Positions 13,776 to 23,120 of a DNA stretch of 38,429 bases are shown here, piece by piece. The notes beneath the pieces are model-generated. The model searched no databases, was not told the DNA's origin, and worked only from the letters and a program-made list of their open reading frames with translations. Source of the DNA: Schizochytrium sp. CCTCC M209059 (taxonomy: Eukaryota > Sar > Bigyra > Thraustochytrida > Thraustochytriidae); contig KN805389.1 of assembly GCA_000818945.1 (NCBI GenBank), positions 184,869 through 223,297 of the forward strand, given 5' to 3'. Position numbers and translations under genes: made by a program. Within the stretch, counting starts at the first letter, position 1, and every line of letters starts with the position of its first letter.

Positions 13776-13931
13776 GGTGAGCGGGCGCGCGGGCGAGAGG
13801 GCGAGAGGCAGCGCCCGAGAGACGGAGAGACGGACGCGCTCGCGGCGTCGTAGATCCTCCTGCGGCGGCGGCAACTGAGCACATACAGCGAGCGCTGCAG
13901 CGACTGTAGAGAGGGAGGGAGGTGAGACACC

Positions 13932-13954
13932 ACCCAACCCAACCCAACCCAACC
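13932..13954. repeat. (CCCAA)n repeat
   Basis: About four CCCAA units, 63-85 nt upstream of the carrier ATG, probably in its 5' UTR or core promoter. Confidence 0.75.
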
Positions 13955-14016
13955 AGACCAGCACAGCACAGGACTTGCCCGACGTGGGCGGACCCGGAGC
14001 AAAGTAGTAGAGAACC

Positions 14017-15429
14017 ATGGCAGAGACATGGGATCACCTCGAGGACTGGGAAGAATGGTCACCAGAGTCAGGGACCAGCTTCATGGTCCACGCGGCAGCA
14101 GGTAGTCTCGCCGGCGCAGCAGAACACTGCGCGATCTTCCCCATGGACACCATCAAGACCCACATGCAGACGGAGGGAGCTGCACGTGGCGTCGTCTACA
14201 AGCTCGTCCAGGAACAGGGCGTCCTGCGCCTCTGGAGGGGAGTCTCGACCATGTTCACCGCGTGCGTGCCCGCACATGCAGCCTATTTTTCCATCTTTGA
14301 ACAGGCGAAAATGAGCTTTGGCGCCGACGGCGAAGAACACACGCCTTTGGCCGCAAGCGCCGCCGGTGTCCTCGCCACTGTCGCGCACGATAGCATCATG
14401 ACGCCCATGGACGTCATCAAGCAGCGCCTCCAGCTCGGTCTGCACTCGGGCATGATCGACTGCGCCAGCACGATTTTGCGCACCGAGGGTGTCAGCGCGC
14501 TCTTTCTCAGTTTTCCCACCACGCTGCTCATGAACATGCCGTACGCAGCCGTCATGGTTTCTGCCAACGAGAGCCTGAAAAAGGTCCTCAACCCGGGCAA
14601 CGAATACAACCTGCCCGCCTTTTTCCTCAGTGGCGCATTATCCGGTGCCCTGGCTGCCGCCATGACGACGCCGCTCGATGTCGTCAAGACTCGGCTGCAG
14701 ACACAGTCTGTCATGCGCCAGTACCTTTCGTCACAACGGGCTGCCGCTGCCGCCGCTGCCCGCTCCGCCGGCCGTTCCGCTGGCTCTGGCGGCGCCTCGG
14801 GCGCCGCAGGCGGCGCTGCCGCCGGCGCCTCGTCGAGCACTGCCGCCGCCTCGAACTCGCGCATGCTCGCCGGAATCTGGTCTCAGGGAAGGACCATGGC
14901 TGCATCTGCTTTTCCAGGACTTGCCAACTTTGCCACGCCCGTTGCATCTGGTCGCGGCTTCCGCCACGTTGGCCAGCCTGCCATTGGCGTCACCGTCTCG
15001 CCATACTATTCGCACGCCAACAAGTTCAACAACTTGAACGTGCGCAACAGGGCGCCCTTTGGCCCCTATGTCAAGGGCACGACCACTGCTACGAGGCCCG
15101 TCACTGCCGGGGATGGCTCTGTGCGTGAGCTCATGACCCACTTGCGTCGCTCGCGTCCTGCTCCGCAGCTCTTGGAGAGCTCCCGGCCTGTCGTCGCGCC
15201 TACGGCTGCCCGCGCCCATTCCACGGCCGGCGCCTCTTCGTCCTTGGAGAACGCATTGCGCTACCGCGGGCTCGTCGACACCCTCAAGCGCGTGTACCAG
15301 GAGGAGGGTCTCCGTGGCTTCACGCGCGGACTCAAACCTCGCCTCATGGTGCATGCCCCCTCTGTCGCTATCTCGTGGACTACCTACGAGACGGCAAAGT
15401 CATTCTTGTCCACGTGCACGTCTGCGTAA
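14017..15429 (+). CDS. Mitochondrial carrier (SLC25), mitoferrin-like, with large insertion in repeat 3
   Basis: This 470-residue protein starts at ATG 14017 in a good context (ACCATGG). Three carrier repeats are visible through their signature starts: P42-M-D-T-I-K (about 22-100), P130-M-D-V-I-K (about 110-192) and P219-L-D-V-V-K (about 200-468). The mitoferrin/Mrs3-4 subfamily is indicated by MNMP (172-175) in helix 4 and by PSVAISWTTYE near the C terminus, both close to animal and yeast mitoferrins. The likely role is import of iron across the inner mitochondrial membrane for haem and Fe-S synthesis. The matrix loop of the third repeat carries an Ala/Gly/Ser-rich, then basic, insertion of about 185 residues (231-414), where known mitoferrins have only a few tens. 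The reading frame stays open, and helix 6 is intact. Confidence 0.9.
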   Translation: MAETWDHLEDWEEWSPESGTSFMVHAAAGSLAGAAEHCAIFPMDTIKTHMQTEGAARGVVYKLVQEQGVLRLWRGVSTMFTACVPAHAAYFSIFEQAKMSFGADGEEHTPLAASAAGVLATVAHDSIMTPMDVIKQRLQLGLHSGMIDCASTILRTEGVSALFLSFPTTLLMNMPYAAVMVSANESLKKVLNPGNEYNLPAFFLSGALSGALAAAMTTPLDVVKTRLQTQSVMRQYLSSQRAAAAAAARSAGRSAGSGGASGAAGGAAAGASSSTAAASNSRMLAGIWSQGRTMAASAFPGLANFATPVASGRGFRHVGQPAIGVTVSPYYSHANKFNNLNVRNRAPFGPYVKGTTTATRPVTAGDGSVRELMTHLRRSRPAPQLLESSRPVVAPTAARAHSTAGASSSLENALRYRGLVDTLKRVYQEEGLRGFTRGLKPRLMVHAPSVAISWTTYETAKSFLSTCTSA

Positions 15430-15799
15430 AATGTTATAGTCAGGTCCTTTCTTTTTTATGATTTTCTTATCAAAAACCGGGCACTTGATGATGGATGCCA
15501 TGTAGGCGAAAAAACTGCATTTTCCCAGTCTGGTCTGGACACTTGCCGTTGCCGTGTCCGAGTCAGCGCTTCCGCTACTTGTGTTCGTGAAGAAGCTTCA
15601 CACAAGATCACACGATTTACAAGCAAGCTGTTTTTCAATGCGCTTCCGCTACTTGTATTCGTGAAGAAGCTCGACACAAGATCACACACGATAACAAGCT
15701 ACTTTTGTCCAACTCTTTTTTGGGGTTCATCTAGAGAATACACAACAACAAAACCAAGAGAAACAACACACGGAAACACGTCAACATGGACTATACTTT
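15430..15799. other. Convergent 3' spacer with 74-bp tandem duplication
   Basis: No gene. It lies between the stops of the carrier (+) and VMA21 (-). It contains an imperfect duplication with a 74-nt period and presumably the polyadenylation regions of both genes. Confidence 0.6.
15566..15704. repeat. Imperfect tandem duplication, 74-nt period
   Basis: Copy 1 starts at 15566 and copy 2 at 15640. Both begin GCGCTTCCGCTACTTGT and share GAAGAAGCT and ACACAAGATCACAC. They differ by scattered substitutions and small indels, so the duplication is not brand new. Confidence 0.9.
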
Positions 15800-16442
15800 T
15801 TACTTTTCCTTTTTTGATTCGGACGTAGCGTCCGCTGTTGCCGCTGATTGCGATTGTGGCTTTGTGACGTCCTCAGTGTCTTCAGAAAACGCCATCACTA
15901 CATATAAAGCAATGACAATTTGAGCAGTGAAAATCGCGCTCACGCCGCTAATAATGTCTACCTTCTCCGTGACGCCAATGCTTGGTAGATATTTGTCGCG
16001 CATGTAGAAGAAAGCGCCTGTTTATTGATCATGAACAACATCATCAACAACAATAACAACAACAACCACAACAAAAGATCAAGGCCACGGAAAACTCAAG
16101 TCAGTCCTTCCAACCATTCACCGACTCACGCACGCACCAGATGCCCAATCATCGTTGCATTCCTTCAATCCAAAATAAGCAAAACTTACCCAGTGGCGCT
16201 GCTGCCATCAGTACCATGAAGAAGAGCAGCTTGTACACCGTGTACGCGTTGTCGGGGTTGCCCATGGCTGTGAACAGGTTGGTCCGCACGCTCTCCTCCT
16301 TCGCGACGGAGGCCGCGCCACCGTCCAGCTCATCCTCCTTCTCCTCCTCCTCCTCCTCCTTCGACGCGCGCCGCGTCTCCGACCCCTTGGTCTCTTCCCG
16401 CGCCTGCGCCGCCGCGCCCCGCGCCCGCGTCTGCGAAACCAT
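15800..16442 (-). CDS. VMA21: V-ATPase assembly factor VMA21, two exons
   Basis: The exons are 16442-16190 and 16017-15800, joined in phase 1 to give 156 residues. ATG 16442 is the first in-frame ATG, as the longer open frame begins at TTG. After a charged, Glu-rich N-terminal extension (about 20-50) come two membrane segments. TM1 (about 69-89; KLLFFMVLMAAAPLG continuing into AFFYM across the splice) and TM2 (about 104-128) have the spacing and motifs of VMA21. The protein ends in K-K-E-K, a KKXX-type ER retrieval signal like the dilysine of yeast Vma21. VMA21 chaperones V0-sector assembly of the vacuolar H+-ATPase in the ER. The N-terminal extension is longer than usual for the family. Joining the exons restores the family core exactly, which supports the intron. 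Confidence 0.85.
16018..16189 (-). other. Intron of VMA21
   Basis: 172 nt with GTAAGT donor (16189 downward) and AAACAG acceptor (ending at 16018) on the minus strand. The plus strand shows an AAC-rich tract (16030-16075), that is, a GTT-rich pyrimidine-containing tract before the acceptor. Confidence 0.85.
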
Positions 16443-16976
16443 CGACGTCAAGCAAGCTCGAGCGAAAGCTACTTTGTCTGTCTGTATGGAGAGATCTCTG
16501 ATCTAACTTGTCTGTCTGTTGCTGCAGCTTCTTCTTTCTTGCCCAAAAAATACTTTCTACCCAGTCCGCAACGCATTTTGACCGCAACCCTTTTTACTGG
16601 CCGCAACTCTTTTCTGGTCGCAACCCGTTTTCCGATCTGCGCAACCCCAAAAGAGGGGGAGGGGTCCAGGTACGTATGGCTTTAGGTTGCGCGACGTCAC
16701 GCGCCGCCGGGCTCGCACGAGTCCCGCGGGGCGAGCGACCGCACGCAGACGCCCGGACCGGCAGCGTGGAGCCGCCGATCGCGTCATCAAGGGCCCTGCC
16801 GTGGACACGCGCCCTGTGGAAGCGGGTCAGAGGACGGCCAGGTGGGTGAGCCCGTACGGAAACCCGCCCGTATGTACGTACTGCAAAACCCCAATTGCAA
16901 GTCCATCCACGACCCGCCCACCCGCCCTCGCGCTCGCGCGTGCTGCGACGGTTTCGCGAGGGGCCAGCAGGCAGCG
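16443..16976. promoter_or_regulatory. Bidirectional promoter region (VMA21 / Cys-rich protein)
   Basis: This spacer lies between divergent starts at 16442 (-) and 16977 (+). It has a degenerate CAACCC/CGCAACCC-like motif repeated around 16583-16645 (CCGCAACCCTT, CCGCAACTCTT, TCGCAACCCG, GCGCAACCCC). Promoter function is inferred only from gene orientation. An upstream 5' exon for the plus-strand gene cannot be excluded. Confidence 0.4.
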
Positions 16977-16985
16977 ATGCGGCAG

Positions 16986-17031
<46 letters not shown>

Positions 17032-17876
17032 GACGCCGAGAATGCCGACGCGCACGGGTCCTTGCCGCTCTCACGCTCGGGGTGCTGGTCCTCGTGTGCG
17101 AACCTGGGGCCGCTCTTGCAGACAACGCGTGCAGCAATAACACCGCCGATGTGTCCTACTGGGAGCGCGAGGGCTTTGCTGTGCACGAAGACGACCTCGA
17201 CTACTGCGGCAAGGACTCCGTAGGCGACAGGAAACTCGCCGAAGAATGCGTCGACAAGAGAATGGACGAGTACACGGAGCCCTGTCAGACGTGCTTTGTG
17301 GACATCATTGTCTGCGCAGGAGTAGAGTGCGGGAAGTCTTGTATTGGCTCCATCTTCACCGGCTCAGAGTCCCAGGAGTGCAGAACCTGCGTAGAAACCA
17401 CCTGCAACGACCCCTTCGCCGCTTGCGCTGGATTTCGTATCGAAACCTGCGACACTTGCGTTATTCCGTCCGAATCAACCTTTCCAACACTCATCGTTGT
17501 GGCCGGCAGCATCGGCGGTCTTGTCGTTCTTGTGCTCGCAGTCCTCTTTGTACGATGGCTGCGTAGGCCTTCCCTGACGCCAGAACAGAAGGCTGCTCGT
17601 CTGGAAAAACGGGGCGCTGATCTCGGCATTATCGTTTCCGACTCGCGTCACTCGTCAATTCGAACGGCCACCACGGCCGCCACCGGGTTTTCGGCCGCTG
17701 CAGGCACTATGGCAGGGTCAACGTCGAAGTCAAGAACGGGTCGCAACTCCGGTACTGGATCCATGTATACCGCTAGATCTGGAGACACGGGAGCTAGTCC
17801 TTCTTCATTTGACACGCAGGTCGGCATGAATAGAATCTTCAATGAAGACCAGAATAGAGATATGCCAGACTTTTAG
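16977..17876 (+). CDS. Cysteine-rich single-pass type I membrane protein, function unknown
   Basis: The protein has 299 residues from ATG 16977. In-frame open sequence upstream includes another ATG at 16872, but 16977 gives a better signal peptide. Residues 2-21 are basic/Gln-rich (12 Gln from CAG codons, then RRRR). A hydrophobic core (about 28-40) with a likely cleavage after GAALA (48) follows. The ectodomain (about 49-168) has many cysteines, including CQTC, CGKSC, CRTC, CNDPFAAC and CDTC, suggesting a compact disulfide domain. One TM (about 170-195) is followed by WLRR, a stop-transfer signal, and a Ser/Thr/Gly-rich cytosolic tail. It could be a surface receptor or scaffold. No family was recognised. 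Confidence 0.8.
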
Positions 17877-18129
17877 CGAAGAACGAAAGACTACTTTCGT
17901 TCTGCAGCGTAGCCGATGTGCAAATTTTGAGAGCTGGTGGCGGCCCTGACCTCATGTGAGCGCACTTTATTTGTTGTTCTTATTTTACACGTGAAATATC
18001 TTGTTTACTTTTTTTTATACACGGCAACAACTTTACGAAACGGACAATGGTAGTCAATCTGGCTCACGCACACAATACAGATGCCACATGGATTCGCATC
18101 TTTCTCTCGATGCTTGGTTTTAGATTCTC

Positions 18130-20814
18130 TCACTTCTTTATCGTGACTATCTTCATTGCTCGACCTTGCAGAATCTGCTTCTTCAAGAGACGAAGACCCG
18201 CGGTCGAGGACCTCTCACGCCGATGAAATTCAAAGGCAATGCGCTGGCCTGCTGTCAGCTCAGTATTGCACGATCCATTCCCTACGTCTGCTCTCGTCTG
18301 AAGAGGCGGCAATCTCACCTTGCCGCCCTCGCTTGGCTCGTACGCAGGAATGGGCCGGGGCTTAAGCGCGTTCTTGGGCCATGCCACAGTAAACGGGGTC
18401 TGAGATGGTTCAAACGCTGCCATGCTTGGACCTTCGAGAAGGACGCACGCGCCGCCATCTTCCCGACCTCCAAGGTCCACGAAAACGGCCCCTCGTTGCT
18501 CTGCGCTGCGAATGAAACCTGCGCGAACAAAGGCTTCTTCACCCTCATGTCGTAGCCAGTGCGGCAAGAGCATCAGAGGGAAAATCACTTTGATGTCCGG
18601 GGCTGCAGCGAGCCGCAGCACACCAACATCAGACGGATATAGCATCAACAATCGCAACGGAATAAGTGGATACTCGCCTGAAATCTTGAGTCCTCGCTGC
18701 TCGCCAAATTTTATCGGTTCGTAAACTTCAAAGCCCTCATCCACCTCTCGAACAAAGTCGAGAAGCTTAACGCGCACTTGGGGCTCTGCGCGCTGCAAAT
18801 GTTCGTTCCTCAAGACCTCAAGAATTTCGACATTGAACAAGACCGCGCCTTCTTCCTCCGAAAGTGGAGCAAGGCATCGCATGCCGACGACACACGTGTC
18901 GACATCGATGTGCGTTGCAGTGTTTGGTCTTGGGCCGGTCAAAGCTGGTAAACTTGCGCTGCCGTGAACAAACCCACTTCCAGCAAGCCGAGCTTCAAGG
19001 GCTGCAAACGAAGTCACCTCGATGACGTGCACTGCAAACTCCGCGTCGTTGGGAAGACCTACATACAAAAGAGCCTCAAGACCGTACTTTTTCGCCAAGG
19101 GGGTGTGCAGGCACTTTTCTAAATCAAATGTGAGTTCCTCCAGGTACTGGTTTTCGTGAAGCGCGTCGACAAGCAGATTGCAACCTTGCATCGAATACCC
19201 GCTGCCCCGAAGATCGAGATGCGCCAGCACACGGTTGCTGCGCAGCGCCTTCGCCAACGAAGCAACTCCGCGATCGCTCAGACGAGGACTCCCTTGCAGC
19301 GAAAGGACACGGAGACGAGACTTGTCGTTGGCCAACAAACGGACGAGCTGGGTCGCATGTCGATCGCCAATCCCAGCAAAACCTACATCCAGCGTTCCCA
19401 GGACGCCGCTGGTTGCCGCTGCGCCGAGAATTCGCAAGAGCGATGCAAATCCGACGTCTGTGTGACTCAATCCAATCTCACTGACCGGGCTCTCAGCGTC
19501 CTGCAAAAGTACTGCCACAGAGCGTCCCAGCTGAGGCCCAAGCTTGTTTCCCCCGAGATCAAGGGCAGCAAGGCCAGAGAGACCGTCGCTACTTCCGATG
19601 TTGTGCAGCTCTTTTGAAAGCTTTGCTTGGCCGCCAAGGTCGTCTCCCCCAATTCGGTTTCCTCGCAGCGAAAGACGCCTCAGACTTTTCGCAAACGGCG
19701 CTGTGCGTAGCGTGGCAAAAAGCGCCGCGGCCCCTTTAGAGTCGATCCCATTTCGCTCAATCTTGAGAGTGCAAAGACCTTGCAACGATAGGCTTTGAAA
19801 AACTGGATAGAGAGCTGCGACGGCGCGCTCTCGCAAGTCCGTCTCGCAAAGTTCCACAGCACTCACCGACGCGAGTTGGCTAATGCCGGCAGCACAGGCA
19901 GCGAGATGCTGATTGGTGAGAAGAATCTTGTCCACGCAAAATTGCCGGCTTCTGACGGAAGAAAGCACGGCTCGACTCAGCCCAACGTCATGCGCAAGAC
20001 AACTGCGACAGTATGCGCGGACGGCGAGCTGTCGCTGCCATTCAGTCTGAACAGAATCACGAGCTTCCGCCTCAAATGTATCGACTGCTTGCGCAAGTTC
20101 TGCTTCAGCTTGCTTGAGACGAGGCGCGAGGTCTTGTCGAATTCGCTCCAAATCCTCGTGCAGCATGCGTCGATGGTACCTTCCTTCGCTCGAGTTTTCG
20201 TCGAGAATCTCAGGATTAACTGCAGCCAAATCGCGCATGCTTCCTTCGAAGTCCTCAAGACGCAAGGCCTCGCGTTCACGCGCGAGGTTCTGCGTTCGGA
20301 CGAGGCGATCCTTCAGTGCTTCGATGATTCTATTACGGTTTTTTGCCTGCTCGACGTTGATCCTCTCGCGAATTTGGGCGCGACAATCAGCTTCAACCTG
20401 CACAGGGTCGTCCGCAAGCAGAAGTTTGAGCGGCGCGTAGAGCTTTGGAATGTGTGCTTCTCGTACTTTGTGCGCTACTAGGTTTCTGTCGAGTGTGTAG
20501 GCCAAGTGGCCGTCCTGCCCAAATGGTTCCGGTTTATTCCAATTATACTGCTGGCGCTCCCAGAGCTCGCGTTTAGCCTCGATCGCGCGAGCTCGCTCAC
20601 GTGCTGCAACGCTGGCATAGCCCATTTTGCGGGCTCTCGCTTCTGCATCGCGACGGGAGATCTTGGCTGCAACGCAGCGTCGTGCCAGCGCGCTGCGTCG
20701 TCGAAGCACCGACAAGTCGCGAAGTCTTTGCACGTCCTCGTCGCCGGCCTCAGGATTGCTGCATCTTGCCTCACTGTCAGCCTCGCTTTCGCGCTCTCCT
20801 TCTCTCTCGCCCAT
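18130..20814 (-). CDS. Coiled-coil plus leucine-rich-repeat (RNI-like) protein, function unknown
   Basis: The protein has 894 residues from ATG 20814. The frame is open further upstream but has no ATG. The N terminus (about 1-290) is highly charged and helical, with Arg/Glu/Ala-rich stretches typical of coiled coils. Residues about 340-600 contain RNI-type leucine-rich repeats: LRRLSLRGNRIGG, LAALDLGGNKLG, LGTLDVGFAGIG, LRVLSLQGS and LAHLDLRGSG. The C-terminal 290 residues have no recognised domain and end basic (MKIVTIKK). RNI-like LRRs bind protein partners, and coiled-coil/LRR proteins are common in flagellar and cytoskeletal assemblies, so a structural role is a guess. It converges on the Cys-rich gene and lies upstream, in transcription direction, of nothing obviously related. 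Confidence 0.85.
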   Translation of the reverse strand: MGEREGERESEADSEARCSNPEAGDEDVQRLRDLSVLRRRSALARRCVAAKISRRDAEARARKMGYASVAARERARAIEAKRELWERQQYNWNKPEPFGQDGHLAYTLDRNLVAHKVREAHIPKLYAPLKLLLADDPVQVEADCRAQIRERINVEQAKNRNRIIEALKDRLVRTQNLAREREALRLEDFEGSMRDLAAVNPEILDENSSEGRYHRRMLHEDLERIRQDLAPRLKQAEAELAQAVDTFEAEARDSVQTEWQRQLAVRAYCRSCLAHDVGLSRAVLSSVRSRQFCVDKILLTNQHLAACAAGISQLASVSAVELCETDLRERAVAALYPVFQSLSLQGLCTLKIERNGIDSKGAAALFATLRTAPFAKSLRRLSLRGNRIGGDDLGGQAKLSKELHNIGSSDGLSGLAALDLGGNKLGPQLGRSVAVLLQDAESPVSEIGLSHTDVGFASLLRILGAAATSGVLGTLDVGFAGIGDRHATQLVRLLANDKSRLRVLSLQGSPRLSDRGVASLAKALRSNRVLAHLDLRGSGYSMQGCNLLVDALHENQYLEELTFDLEKCLHTPLAKKYGLEALLYVGLPNDAEFAVHVIEVTSFAALEARLAGSGFVHGSASLPALTGPRPNTATHIDVDTCVVGMRCLAPLSEEEGAVLFNVEILEVLRNEHLQRAEPQVRVKLLDFVREVDEGFEVYEPIKFGEQRGLKISGEYPLIPLRLLMLYPSDVGVLRLAAAPDIKVIFPLMLLPHWLRHEGEEAFVRAGFIRSAEQRGAVFVDLGGREDGGACVLLEGPSMAAFEPSQTPFTVAWPKNALKPRPIPAYEPSEGGKVRLPPLQTRADVGNGSCNTELTAGQRIAFEFHRRERSSTAGLRLLKKQILQGRAMKIVTIKK

Positions 20815-21180
20815 GGTTACGGCCTCGCCGTGCGCTTCGGCTCGGCACACGACGTCTGGCTTAGCAAGCGCAGCGTATGGATCTCCTGCATCGACCTTTC
20901 AAGGCGATTCGCCGGTTCTGACAGTTCTGGTGCCTCCTGTGAAAATGTAAAAGGAATGTGTGTACTCCGCGCTCATTCAAAGGGTCAAGATTGACCAGAA
21001 TGTCAAAAGGTACAGAAACAGAGAGAAATACTGACCGAAAGAGGGAGAGAGAGAGAGAGAGAGAGAGAGAATGATATTTCTATGCAAGATGATGATTGCT
21101 AGAGCTACGCTTGCGAGGGTATAAAGTTCCCCTCGTAACAATTCAAAACTACGTTCGAGAAAAAAAGGAAAACAAAAACT
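20815..21180. other. Spacer between two minus-strand genes with GA microsatellite
   Basis: It contains the 5' flank of the LRR gene and the 3' flank of the DHHC gene, with a GA run at 21045-21070. The LRR frame stays open from 20814 up to about 20900 without an ATG, so an upstream exon there is possible but not shown. Confidence 0.5.
21045..21070. repeat. (GA)n microsatellite
   Basis: Thirteen GA dinucleotides downstream of the DHHC gene stop. Confidence 0.85.
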
Positions 21181-22482
21181 TTATGAGGTTTTTTGCTTGC
21201 CGCGGCGAGTTTTACTAGCTTGCTTCTCCACCTTTGAGCTCGAGGCGGCTTGCGGGGCGTTCTTATCTTTGGCCAAAGATTTAGAAGAACTCTTGGCATC
21301 TACAGGGCCCTGCGTTGAGGCAGGAACACGGCGATAAGGTGGAAAGAGAACCTCGCCAACATTTGACAGAAAGCCACGGTTATAAATGTTGCGAGGACAA
21401 ACGAGAGGAAAATCGCGGACACGCCGATTCTGCAACGACGGGGCAGTGTCCGGATTGACTTTTTCGGCTTCTACTTTCGGGTCAGCCGGTCCCTTGAGCT
21501 CGGGGAACTCTTCCGGGTGATTTCTAAAATCGCGATCACGATCCGAATAATACGCGTGAATACCACCCCACTTTGCCGACTCGTTTGTCGTTACGCCTCG
21601 GAAAATGAGCCACACATGATACATGAAAAAGCCGAAAACGACGACTCCCATTACTGCCGAAAGAACAAGGAGCATGACGAGGAACGTGTATCGCAAGAAC
21701 AAAAAGGTGGCCACCATGGACCAGCTAGGGGGCAATCGCTCGTTCGAGTCGCGACTTACATAGGTACGCGACCACAAGCGATGCTGCGCAACAATGTCGG
21801 CGAGGACTCCCATGATGCCATACGTTGCGTAGAACAGCAAAAAGAATGTGCTGAGAAGAAAAGTCATAAACTTGCCATAGTTGGCCTCCCCTACGCACAC
21901 GTTGATCCACGGACAATGGTGGTCGAATTTACTCACGCACATGTTGCAAATGCTGCAATGTTTGGAGCGAGCCGGCTTGGGGAGCTCACACGTCGAGCAG
22001 TCTACATTCTTGACGTAGAGGAATCCGTCATAGGGCCAGTGATTAAATTGGGCATGTGTTTTTGGCGTGATGCGCCCCGGGTTCGAAAAACTTGCGCGCA
22101 CGAAGGTAAAGAGCGTGAACAAGACAGCAACGTGACTTGTATAAAGATGGATCTCGCCCAAGTACCGATTTGGGATGCGCGGCATGGCCTCAAAGTTGAA
22201 CACAATGAAGCCACCAATGACGAGAAAAAGATAAAGTGCCTGCAGCAGCGGGTTCGGTTTGTTGCAAACATAATCAACCGTATGGCTCCAGCATCCCAGC
22301 AGACGCCCGCCGCCCGGCACGATGCTTACTGCATTCTTGATTTTGTTCGGCACCCATACCGTGCACGCCCAGGTGAACCTCCCGAGCGCTGTGGCATCTT
22401 CCGCATCGCCCACGAAGCAAACGAGGATCAGAACAATGATGACACCAAAGTACAGCACGGTGCCCGTGATGATGCCAATCAT
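21181..22482 (-). CDS. DHHC-type protein S-palmitoyltransferase
   Basis: The protein has 433 residues from ATG 22482. The longest frame begins at TTG, three codons earlier. The zinc-binding DHHC-CRD (about 161-200) is complete: CSTCELPKPARSKHCSICN, CVSKFDHHCPWINVCVG, with catalytic Cys190 in D187-H-H-C. A TTNE motif (about 298-301) matches the conserved TTxE. Hydrophobic segments lie at about 2-25, 80-98, 113-131, 207-231 and 256-292. The cysteine-rich sequence is closest in feel to ZDHHC4/SWF1-type enzymes. It transfers palmitate from palmitoyl-CoA to cysteines of membrane-associated proteins, probably in ER or Golgi. The Lys/Ser-rich tail (about 380-433) is probably cytosolic. All catalytic residues are present. 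Confidence 0.95.
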   Translation of the reverse strand: MIGIITGTVLYFGVIIVLILVCFVGDAEDATALGRFTWACTVWVPNKIKNAVSIVPGGGRLLGCWSHTVDYVCNKPNPLLQALYLFLVIGGFIVFNFEAMPRIPNRYLGEIHLYTSHVAVLFTLFTFVRASFSNPGRITPKTHAQFNHWPYDGFLYVKNVDCSTCELPKPARSKHCSICNMCVSKFDHHCPWINVCVGEANYGKFMTFLLSTFFLLFYATYGIMGVLADIVAQHRLWSRTYVSRDSNERLPPSWSMVATFLFLRYTFLVMLLVLSAVMGVVVFGFFMYHVWLIFRGVTTNESAKWGGIHAYYSDRDRDFRNHPEEFPELKGPADPKVEAEKVNPDTAPSLQNRRVRDFPLVCPRNIYNRGFLSNVGEVLFPPYRRVPASTQGPVDAKSSSKSLAKDKNAPQAASSSKVEKQASKTRRGKQKTS

Positions 22483-23120
22483 AGTTTTCAACCTTTTCGA
22501 GCTCCTGGATTTCCTCCTCCTCTTCCTCCTCCTCCTTCTCGCGGCGCTGCCGCAGGCCCTCCTGCTCTCGCTCTAGCTTCGCGTCCACGTACGTCCTGCA
22601 GCAGAGCAGCTCCTCGCTCGTGTGCCAGGTGGAGCCCGGCAGCCGCGCGCGCGACGACGACGACGACGACGACAAAGAGGGACCACAAGGACGTTGGCCG
22701 CGCAGACCTGCGGCGCGGAGCAGAGCGGAGTAGAGCACAGCGGAGCGGAGCGAGTGCCGTCCCTCGGCCAGCTGCCGGCGGCGGCGGTTCGAGCTCTGTC
22801 TCAGGCTGTCTGTCAGTCTGTCAGTGGTCGAACGAACGACGGGAATAGGCCTTACTTAAATGTACAGACTCGGAGACTTGCTCTTTAACGGAGCACAGAC
22901 CTAACGAATGTCGTACTGCGGAGGCAATGCGTTGGAAAAGGAGAAAGAAGGAGTAGAAGAATAAAGGTGGATAGGGAGGGCGAATGGATGACCAAACAGG
23001 CGTGCAGAAAAGCAATTCCACAATTGCATGAGCGACCAAAACGAGAAAAAAAAAAAAGCAGCAACTGGCGAGCGAACGAGCTAGTGAACAAGTAACGAAC
23101 GTTGCGCATAGCCGGTGAGC
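22483..23120. promoter_or_regulatory. Bidirectional promoter region (DHHC / small membrane protein)
   Basis: The spacer lies between divergent starts. Nearest the DHHC gene it is purine/pyrimidine asymmetric (CCTCCTCCTC on plus, about 22505-22540) with a GAC run (about 22650-22672). Minus-strand frames through it are Glu-rich low complexity and are not accepted, although an extra 5' exon of the DHHC gene cannot be excluded. Confidence 0.4.

Noticed and set aside
21517..22848. 443-residue plus-strand ORF opposite the DHHC gene
   Set aside because: It is an antisense shadow. The minus strand carries the complete DHHC domain.
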